Shown piece after piece: positions 14,372-20,381 of a stretch of DNA of 20,381 nucleotides (positions within the stretch are counted from its first letter, which is position 1; the number at the start of each line of letters is the position of its first letter). The notes beneath the pieces are model-generated. The model ran no database searches and was not told the DNA's origin. It was given only the letters and a program-made list of their open reading frames with translations. This DNA is from Planctomycetota bacterium (lineage in GTDB: Bacteria; Planctomycetota; Planctomycetia; Gemmatales; Gemmataceae). The stretch spans positions 1-20,381 of the forward strand of contig JAGWVO010000015.1 of assembly GCA_018970845.1 (NCBI GenBank), written 5' to 3'. The position numbers and the translations under genes were made by a program.

Positions 14372-16618
14372 ATGATCCACGCCTACCTGCTGTTCCTGTC
14401 CGGTCTGGCCGCCGTGCCGATCGTGCTGCACATGCTCAAGCGAGGCAAGCCCCGGCCGGTCACCTTTCCCGCCATGCGTTTCCTGCTGGAAAAACAAACG
14501 GTTTCCCGCCGCCGCATGCAACTCCAGAACATCCTGCTCCTGCTGCTGCGGATCGCGCTGATCGTTCTGGCCTGCCTGGCCCTGGCGCGGGTGAGGATCG
14601 CCAACCCCGGCATCGACCTCGGCCAGGGCGCCAGCATGGATGTCGCGATCGTGCTCGACCTGAGCGCCAGCATGGCCGCGAGGGAGGGGCGCGGCACCCC
14701 GCTGGACGAGGCGAAGAGGCTCGGGGGGGAAATCCTTTCGCGCCTGTCGGAGGACAGCCGGGTCATCCTGATGGCGGGCGGTGGAACCGACCTCGTGGCC
14801 GGCGAGGGGCACGAGGGCGATCCCATGTGGGCGCCCCCGTCGCGCGCCCTCCAGCAGATCGATCCGGTCGAGCCCCGCCCGCGTGACGGATCGTTGTCGC
14901 CCGGCCTGAGGCGGGCGCTCTCGGCCCTGTCCTCCCCCTCGGGTGACGGCCGGGGCCGGAGGAAGCTGCTCGTTGTGCTTTCCGACTCGACCCGGCGCGC
15001 CGCCATGCCCGAGGGCGGATTCCCGGAAAAACCGGATGATGTCGATGCCCTTTGGCTGGATGTCGGCTTCGTCAAGGGAGTCGACTTCCAGGCCGCCGGG
15101 CTGGCCGCCGATCCGCCGGTCGCCGCGCCCGACGCCCAGATCCTGCTGCGCGGATCGGTCATCGCGCGGGGCGATGCCACCGGCGGTGGCAAGCTGCAGG
15201 CCCAGGCCGCGCTCACGCTCGAGAACGATCCGGAACCGGGGCGCGGCCCCGACCGCCGCGGCGTGGAACTTTCGCCCGATGATCCGGCCCTGGCCATCGA
15301 TTTCAACCGCAAGGTCCCCCCCCTGCCGAGCGGACAGCGCTCGGGATCTTGGCAATACAGCCTGCGCATCCAGCCCGATGACGGCGCCCCGGGTAACAAC
15401 CAGCGGTTCATCACCCTCCCTGTCCGCCGGGAAGTTCTCATCCTGGTCGACAACGCCTCCGACGCCGACTTCCTGCTCTCGGCCTTCGAGGCCCTCAGGA
15501 AACATCCCGCCGAGGTCCAGCCGATCGCCAAGGCCGAGGCGTGGTCGCCCCAGGCGCTGGCGGGCTACAAGTCAGTCTGGCTGGTGGAACCGCGGGATCC
15601 GCCCGAGTCTTTGTGGAAGGCGCTTCTCCCCTGGGTTGTCCGAGGGGGAGGCCTGGTGGTGGTTCCCGGCGGACAGGGAACCCGTGTGGCGGCCTACCAG
15701 GTCGCCGACGCCGAGGCCCTGTTGCCCGCGCTGCCGGGACAACTCAGGATCCTCGACAGGAAGCTGCGCGGCCGACGCTGGAAACCCAACGACATGTCGC
15801 ATCCTGTCATCCGCGACATGGTGGCGCTCGGCAAGTCCGGACAGGTTGATTTCGCCCAGCCGGAATACGAACCCCTGGCCTTCCGGCACTGGTCGCTCGG
15901 CAAGGTGAACGCCGAGGGCGCCGTGCTGGCCAACCTTGAACCGTCCGCCGCGGGCGAGGCGGAGGATGCCATCCTCGCGGAGAGGGTGAAGGGGCAGGGC
16001 CGCGTGCTGCTTCTGGCCACCGGCCTGGATGGAAGGCTGTTCGACGACCTGAGAAGCTGGAACAACTACTGGACCGATTCGTCGTTCGGCCTGGTGCTCA
16101 CCGACCGGATCGCCGACCACCTCGCGGGCGCCGATGCCGCCACCGGAGGCGGTTCGAACTTCGAGCTTGGCCGCGATGTGGAGATCGATGTCGGCCCGGG
16201 GCCGTGGCGTCTGCCGCTGAAGCTGCGCGGGCCGGGGTTGGCGCGGGAGGGAACCGAGCTTTCGCTGCCCGAGGGAAAGACCGTCGTCGAGGGCTTGCTG
16301 GCCCGCGAACCGGGGCATTACCAGATCCGCGACGCGGGGGGGGCCCATGTGAGGCAATTCAGCGTCAATGTCCCGGCCGACGAATTCGACCGCTCGAAGG
16401 CCGACGGCCCTTCGCTCGAGGCGTTCGCCGGCCCCGGGAGGGTTCGCGCCGTGGGGCCCGGCGAGGCGGTTGAGGCCGTGCTGGCCGACTCCTGGCGCGG
16501 AACTCTCGAACTCATGCCGCCCCTGTTGGCCCTGGTGGTCGTGCTCCTGGCGCTGGAAGGCTGGTACGCGAACAGGCTGCAAAAGCGCGGTGACGCCGTG
16601 GCGGGGAGGGCCGCCTGA
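14372..16618 (+). CDS. BatA-type membrane protein with von Willebrand A (MIDAS) and GATase-like region
   Basis: The 748-residue protein starts with the BatA N-terminal hairpin: a first membrane segment (5-22), the basic loop HMLKRGKPRPVTFPAMRFL, then a second (52-72, LLLLLRIALIVLACLALA). A VWA domain follows with the metal-ion site DLSAS at 96-100 and LLVVLSDS near 199-206. From about 350 the sequence (REVLILVDNASDADFLLSAF, then KSVWLVEPRDPPESLWKALL and GGGLVVVPGG) resembles the class-I glutamine-amidotransferase-like domain often fused in these proteins; no catalytic Cys-His pair is evident, so it is probably not enzymatic. A last membrane helix (about 715-735) leaves a short basic tail. Such proteins are known to work with MoxR ATPases in envelope or periplasmic processes. 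The stop overlaps the next start by one base, implying coupled translation. Confidence 0.88.
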   Translation: MIHAYLLFLSGLAAVPIVLHMLKRGKPRPVTFPAMRFLLEKQTVSRRRMQLQNILLLLLRIALIVLACLALARVRIANPGIDLGQGASMDVAIVLDLSASMAAREGRGTPLDEAKRLGGEILSRLSEDSRVILMAGGGTDLVAGEGHEGDPMWAPPSRALQQIDPVEPRPRDGSLSPGLRRALSALSSPSGDGRGRRKLLVVLSDSTRRAAMPEGGFPEKPDDVDALWLDVGFVKGVDFQAAGLAADPPVAAPDAQILLRGSVIARGDATGGGKLQAQAALTLENDPEPGRGPDRRGVELSPDDPALAIDFNRKVPPLPSGQRSGSWQYSLRIQPDDGAPGNNQRFITLPVRREVLILVDNASDADFLLSAFEALRKHPAEVQPIAKAEAWSPQALAGYKSVWLVEPRDPPESLWKALLPWVVRGGGLVVVPGGQGTRVAAYQVADAEALLPALPGQLRILDRKLRGRRWKPNDMSHPVIRDMVALGKSGQVDFAQPEYEPLAFRHWSLGKVNAEGAVLANLEPSAAGEAEDAILAERVKGQGRVLLLATGLDGRLFDDLRSWNNYWTDSSFGLVLTDRIADHLAGADAATGGGSNFELGRDVEIDVGPGPWRLPLKLRGPGLAREGTELSLPEGKTVVEGLLAREPGHYQIRDAGGAHVRQFSVNVPADEFDRSKADGPSLEAFAGPGRVRAVGPGEAVEAVLADSWRGTLELMPPLLALVVVLLALEGWYANRLQKRGDAVAGRAA

Positions 16619-18990
16619 TGTTCGAGTTCCAGCCGATCTGGCCGTTCGTCCAGACCAACAAGCCTGTTTTCTGGGTGGCGGCGCTGCTGGGCTTCCTGGT
16701 CACGGTGATCACGCTGGCCAGTTACCGGGGCGTGCGCGGCGCCTCTTTGCCGCGCCTGGCCCTCCTGGCCCTGCTCCGTCTCGCGGCGCTCGCCATGGCG
16801 TTTTTGGCGTTCGTCAGGCCGACCCTGGTGCGAACCGACACGGAGTCGCCACCCGGGCAGCTCACGATTCTCCTCGATTCATCCCGCAGCATGGCGACCG
16901 CCGACGAGGCCGATGGCGCCAAGCGCTTCAACAAGGCGATCACGCATCTCAAGGCCGCCAAGCCGATCATCGAACGCCTCAAGTCGGAGGCCAACATCGA
17001 GACCCGCCTGTTTCGGTTCGCCGAAGGCGTGGAACCGCTCGACATCGAGAATCCCGGCGGTCCCGACGGCCAGCTCACCGACCTCGGCGGCGCCATGCGC
17101 GCCCTGCTCGACAAGGCGGGCGACATGACGGATCCGCGCGGCCTGCTCGTGCTCGGCGACGGCATCGAGACGGGCGCCAGGCGGTTTCCGGCACGCGCCC
17201 AGGCGGGCGCCTGGCGACGGGCCCGCAGTCCCGTCTCGACATTCTCCTATGGCGGGCCGGCGGCCGACACGGGCAGGCGCGACGTCGCCCTCACCGACAT
17301 CCGGGTGGAACCCGTTCCCAGGATTCCCCATGGCGGCGAGATGCGGGTGATCGTGGATATTGACTATCCCGGGTTTTCATCGACCCGCGCGCGGTTCAGG
17401 CTCAAGCTCAACGGGGAGGAGGTCGAGGCGACCGCCGGGAATGTGGGCGGCGGCCGGCAAGGCAACCCCAGGGGCGAGGTTGTCCTGCCGGCGGGGGAGA
17501 CTTCCGCCCGCGTCGAGGTCAGGCACAAGCCGGTCCAGCCGCTGGGGGAGGTCAAGGTGGAGGTGAGCGTCGGCCATCCCGACAACGGACAGCCTTTCCC
17601 CGGCGAGCAGACGGCGGCCAACAACTCGATCACCACCTTCGCCCATGTCGCCAAGGAGGGCATCAGCATCCTGGTCCTCGACAAGCCGAGGGCCTTCGAG
17701 CCCCAGTCGATCATCGACACCCTCGCCCGGGATCCCGTGGTGAGCGTCTACCCTGTCTGGCTCAGGGGCGCGGGGCCCGCCGGCCGAGACCTGCTGGAAC
17801 TCGACCAGCGCCACTACGACATCGTCGTGATCGGCGACATCACCCCCGCGCAACTCGAGGGCGCCTCCCCGGGCGCCGCGAAGAAGATCGAGGAGATGGT
17901 GGCGCTGCGCGGATCGGGCCTGCTTCTTTTGGGAGGATACGCGGCGTTCGGAAACGGCGGCTGGGACGCAACGCCGCTCAAGCCAGCCATTCCCCTGCGG
18001 ATGGCCCCCGGCGCTCCAGCCGAGAAGTTCGTCCGCATGAATCCCACCGCCGCGGGCCTGAGGATCTGCTCCTATTTCATGGCCCTGGGCGCGGGCGAGG
18101 CCGAAAGCCGCAAGGCCTGGGACAGCCTCAAGGAACTTGAGGGGTACAGCAAGCTCGGAAAACCCGACGACAACGCCACCGTGCTGGCCACGGTTGAGAA
18201 CGATGAACCCCTGCTGGTCGCCAAGCTCGCCCATGGCAAGGGCCGTGTGCTTGCCTTCGGCGGCGACACGACGCACCGGTGGATCCGCGACCGCGAGTCG
18301 AGGCGACTCCACGAGCGCTTCTGGTCGAGGCTGGCCCGCTGGCTGGCCCGGCAGGACACCCTCGCCGGAAGCGCCTACCTCACCCTCCAGACAAGGCGGG
18401 CGCCGGTGTTGCCCGAGCGAGGCCCGGGTTTCCTCGCCGGAATGCTCACCAACCAGGGAACCCCCGTCCCCAAGGCCGATCTCAAAATCACCCTCACCGG
18501 GCCCGACGGCAAGGCGATCGGCCCGGGTGGAAAACCGCTTGAAGGCCCGCCCCTCCCCCTGCCGTTCCAGCGCAAGGACGAGGAGGCCCAGGGGCAGGTC
18601 GACGCCTCGCTCCTGGCCCGGCCGGGCATCTACACCATGCTCCTCGAGGCTTCGGGCGCGCTTCCGGGCGGCGAACGGGTCCAGGACAAGGTCGAGGCAC
18701 GTTTCCAGGTCTTCGAGGACGACAGGGAACTCCTCAAGCTGGGCACCGACCTCAAGTTCCTCGAGGGCCTCGCCCGGGATGGGGGCGGCGTCGCCCGGCG
18801 CGGCGACGACCTGGGGGAATTCCTCCGCGGACTGCTCACCAAGGCCTCCGATCGCACGCGCAAGGTGGTCGAGCGCGTTCCCGACTGGTCGGCCGACTCA
18901 TTTTCTCCATTTCTTTTAGCTTTTTTGGCCACCTTCATCGGCATCCTTTTGGCCGAATGGTCGCTCCGCAGGCTTTGGGGACTCCTCTGA
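16618..18990 (+). CDS. Membrane-anchored VWA protein with Ig-like and GATase-like domains
   Basis: This 790-residue companion of the preceding gene starts within its stop codon (TGATG). Two membrane helices come first (about 17-34 and 45-67), then a VWA domain with the MIDAS DSSRS at 87-91 and LLVLGDGIETG near 177-187. A beta-sandwich, adhesion-like stretch follows at about 220-340. A GATase-like domain spans about 345-600 (ISILVLDKPRAFEPQSIIDTL, SGLLLLGGYAAFGNGG, GKGRVLAFGGDTTHRW). A second Ig-like segment at about 620-700 and a C-terminal helix (about 765-785) followed by a basic tail complete it. Most of the mass should face the periplasm. The codons at 18901-18929 are oddly T-rich (TTT, TCT, TTA) compared with the rest. 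Paired, non-identical VWA membrane proteins of this size are typical of planctomycetes; function is not established. Confidence 0.87.
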   Translation: MFEFQPIWPFVQTNKPVFWVAALLGFLVTVITLASYRGVRGASLPRLALLALLRLAALAMAFLAFVRPTLVRTDTESPPGQLTILLDSSRSMATADEADGAKRFNKAITHLKAAKPIIERLKSEANIETRLFRFAEGVEPLDIENPGGPDGQLTDLGGAMRALLDKAGDMTDPRGLLVLGDGIETGARRFPARAQAGAWRRARSPVSTFSYGGPAADTGRRDVALTDIRVEPVPRIPHGGEMRVIVDIDYPGFSSTRARFRLKLNGEEVEATAGNVGGGRQGNPRGEVVLPAGETSARVEVRHKPVQPLGEVKVEVSVGHPDNGQPFPGEQTAANNSITTFAHVAKEGISILVLDKPRAFEPQSIIDTLARDPVVSVYPVWLRGAGPAGRDLLELDQRHYDIVVIGDITPAQLEGASPGAAKKIEEMVALRGSGLLLLGGYAAFGNGGWDATPLKPAIPLRMAPGAPAEKFVRMNPTAAGLRICSYFMALGAGEAESRKAWDSLKELEGYSKLGKPDDNATVLATVENDEPLLVAKLAHGKGRVLAFGGDTTHRWIRDRESRRLHERFWSRLARWLARQDTLAGSAYLTLQTRRAPVLPERGPGFLAGMLTNQGTPVPKADLKITLTGPDGKAIGPGGKPLEGPPLPLPFQRKDEEAQGQVDASLLARPGIYTMLLEASGALPGGERVQDKVEARFQVFEDDRELLKLGTDLKFLEGLARDGGGVARRGDDLGEFLRGLLTKASDRTRKVVERVPDWSADSFSPFLLAFLATFIGILLAEWSLRRLWGLL

Positions 18991-18996
18991 CCCGCC

Positions 18997-19566
18997 ATGC
19001 CCAACAGCGGTTTCATGCTGCATGTCTTCGTGTTCCAGTCCATCCTGCTGGCGCTGGGACTCCTGTTGGCCCGATGGACGGGGCAGGATCCCTTGGCCTC
19101 GTGCCGCTGGAGCCTCGAGGCCGTCGCCCTGGGGACGCTGGGCGGAGCGGCCATGGGATTCGCCGCCTTGAAGCTGACCTCGCTTCCGGTTTTCAGCGAC
19201 CTCGAGCGCATGGTGGACCGGGAAATCGCGCCGTGGTTCGACGGCCTCTCCATGCAGGACCTCGTCGCGATTTCGCTGATGGCCGGGGCTTCCGAGGAGG
19301 TCCTGTTCCGCGGAGCGCTGCAACCGTGGATGGCCCTCTGGCTGCCCGGCGGGGAATGGACGGCCATCACGGCGGCGGCGGCTCTTTTCGGGCTGTGCCA
19401 CGCCCTGAGCCCGGCCTATTTCCTGTTCGCCTTCGGGCTTGGGGCCGTCTTCGGCTGGGCCTCATGGGCCATGCAGGACCTCGCCTTCGCGATCATCCTC
19501 CATGCCGCTTACGACGCCGTGGTGCTGCTCGACATGTCGCTCAGGCGCCAACAAGCGGAGAAATGA
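18997..19566 (+). CDS. CPBP family intramembrane protease (Abi/Rce1-like)
   Basis: The 189-residue, mostly hydrophobic protein carries the three diagnostic motifs of the CPBP (CAAX protease and bacteriocin-processing) family. EEVLFRG has Glu100, Glu101 and Arg105, FGLCH has Phe131 and His135, and the last motif has His169 with Asp173 in HAAYD. These residues form the intramembrane glutamic-protease site in Rce1-type enzymes. Helices at about 7-26, 41-60, 88-105, 121-138, 140-158 and 160-180 fit the family fold. In bacteria such proteases process or regulate membrane proteins and peptides; the substrate here is unknown. It starts 6 bases after the VWA gene and has no clear ribosome site, so translation is probably coupled. 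ATG 19015 is a possible alternative start. Confidence 0.9.
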   Translation: MPNSGFMLHVFVFQSILLALGLLLARWTGQDPLASCRWSLEAVALGTLGGAAMGFAALKLTSLPVFSDLERMVDREIAPWFDGLSMQDLVAISLMAGASEEVLFRGALQPWMALWLPGGEWTAITAAAALFGLCHALSPAYFLFAFGLGAVFGWASWAMQDLAFAIILHAAYDAVVLLDMSLRRQQAEK

Positions 19567-19616
19567 TCTGGAATCGCTTCCGGAGAATCGGTTAGGCGCC
19601 CCGCCGGGGGATACTT

Positions 19617-19626
19617 TCCGTACGGA
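19617..19626. promoter_or_regulatory. Palindrome overlapping the PPIase ribosome binding site
   Basis: TCCGTACGGA is a perfect 10-base palindrome whose right half runs into the GGAGG (19624-19628) that serves ATG 19636. It is short enough to be chance. Confidence 0.2.
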
Positions 19627-19635
19627 GGCATCGGC

Positions 19636-20381
19636 ATGATTTGGCCACGCGATTGGCTCGGACTGGGGGCGATGGTGCTGGCGGGAGCGGGAGCGCGGCT
19701 GGCCATGGCGCAGGCGCCCGCGGCGGCCCCGGCGGGAACCCAGGCCGGCCACGCCGTCGCCATCGTCAACGGCGAGGTCATCTCCTCGGCCGACCTCGAG
19801 CAGGCCCACAAGTGGATGGGCCCGTCGCCGGTGCCCGTGCCTTCCAACCGCAAGCGCCAGCAAGACCTCGAGGCGCTCAGCCTGCTCATCGACGACCTGC
19901 TCATGCAGCAGTTCCTGAGGGCCAACGGCCCGCAGGTCACGCAGGCCGACCTGGCCCAGAAGCTCAACGAACTCCAAGGGGAACTCAAGAAACAGAACAA
20001 GTCGCTCGCCGACCTCTGCAAGGAGGCGGGCGTGAGCCAGGAGCAACTGGTCAGGAACATGCGCACCAAGCTCGCCTGGAGCGGATTCGCCTCGCCCCGC
20101 GTCACCGACGAGATGCTCAAGGCCTACTACGACGGCTTCAAGGACTTCTTTGATGGCACGATGGTGCATGTGAGCCATATCGTGCTTCGGATATCCCCGG
20201 CGATGACCGCGGCGGAACGACAGGCCGCTGTCGAGAAACTCAAGGCCGTTCGCGGAATGATCGTCAGCCGCAAGATCGACTTCGCCGCCGCCGCCAAGCA
20301 GTATTCCCAGGAGGCCAACGGGCCGATGGGTGGCGTGATAGGCTTTGTGCCCCGGAAGTTCGCCGTCGACGAGGCGTTCGC
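19636..20381 (+). CDS. SurA/PpiC-type peptidyl-prolyl isomerase, N-terminal part (cut by window edge)
   Basis: About 248 residues are visible and the frame runs off the right edge. A signal-peptide-like leader (residues 1-26, ending ARLAMAQA) points to export. Residues about 41-165 are the helical chaperone part seen in SurA/PrsA relatives, opening with VAIVNGEVISSADLE and a long charged helix (LAQKLNELQGELKKQNKS). The parvulin domain begins near 177 (VHVSHIVLRI) and continues with DFAAAAKQYSQEANGPMGGVIGFVPR, the usual PpiC sequence, ending unfinished at the edge. The family speeds proline isomerisation and folding of exported and outer-membrane proteins. GGAGG (19624-19628) lies 7 bases upstream of the ATG. 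It follows the protease gene by 69 bases on the same strand and may be co-transcribed. Confidence 0.92.
   Translation, partial: MIWPRDWLGLGAMVLAGAGARLAMAQAPAAAPAGTQAGHAVAIVNGEVISSADLEQAHKWMGPSPVPVPSNRKRQQDLEALSLLIDDLLMQQFLRANGPQVTQADLAQKLNELQGELKKQNKSLADLCKEAGVSQEQLVRNMRTKLAWSGFASPRVTDEMLKAYYDGFKDFFDGTMVHVSHIVLRISPAMTAAERQAAVEKLKAVRGMIVSRKIDFAAAAKQYSQEANGPMGGVIGFVPRKFAVDEAF

Noticed and set aside
14336..15531. Minus-strand open frames opposite the BatA-type gene
   Set aside because: Shadow frames of a gene with clear membrane and MIDAS motifs; Arg/Gly/Pro-rich and motif-free.
1..20381. CRISPR array, tRNA, rRNA, insertion sequence or prophage
   Set aside because: No regularly spaced repeats, cloverleaf, transposase, integrase or phage structural motif was seen on either strand.

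Overview
The window is uniformly GC-rich bacterial DNA that most resembles a planctomycete, probably of the Gemmata/Isosphaera side of the phylum. The clearest signs are a secreted c-type-cytochrome protein with the CxxCH, GEMPP and RRLTRIEYENTLRDLFG signature of the planctomycete PSCyt/DUF1587 family, an N-terminal LERLEGREVPAG sorting-type motif on a modular secreted enzyme, and long membrane-anchored BatA/von Willebrand A proteins. This is a phylum-level inference from motifs; no rRNA or tRNA gene was seen.

Layout. Positions 1-1028 (minus) hold the N-terminal part of the cytochrome/DUF1587 protein, which runs off the left edge. A strong hairpin (1148-1188) separates it from an unusual sigma-70 factor (1204-2907, minus) that carries two helix-turn-helix-like segments ahead of its sigma domains. 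Across a 416-base divergent gap lie a secreted protein of unknown function (3324-4631, plus) and a small beta-rich protein (4753-5115, plus). The latter is convergent with glyA, serine hydroxymethyltransferase (5119-6363, minus), with only 3 bases between the stop codons. A divergent control region leads to a large secreted GH18 chitinase (6610-9240, plus) built as CBM2, Calx-beta, CBM2, Calx-beta, GH18. A 436-base non-coding stretch with a perfect 27-base inverted repeat follows. Next come acetate kinase (9677-10777, minus) and, divergently, glycogen phosphorylase (10995-13475, plus), whose leader contains a 21-base palindrome.

From glgP to the right edge every gene is on the plus strand and closely spaced: a polytopic membrane protein (13546-14352), a BatA-type membrane protein with a MIDAS motif (14372-16618), a second membrane VWA protein overlapping it by one base (16618-18990), a CPBP/Abi intramembrane protease (18997-19566) and the start of a SurA/PpiC-type peptidyl-prolyl isomerase (19636 to the edge). 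These last five look like an envelope-related operon: two large VWA anchors, a multi-pass partner, a membrane protease and an exported folding factor. The MoxR ATPase and DUF58 genes that usually accompany such VWA proteins are not in the window.

Metabolic genes present are glgP (glycogen breakdown), ack (acetyl-phosphate/acetate interconversion) and glyA (serine/glycine/one-carbon). The least ordinary items are the sigma factor architecture, the orphan membrane VWA operon, the palindromes around ack/glgP, and the large inverted repeat after the chitinase gene. I saw no CRISPR array, transposase or phage gene.
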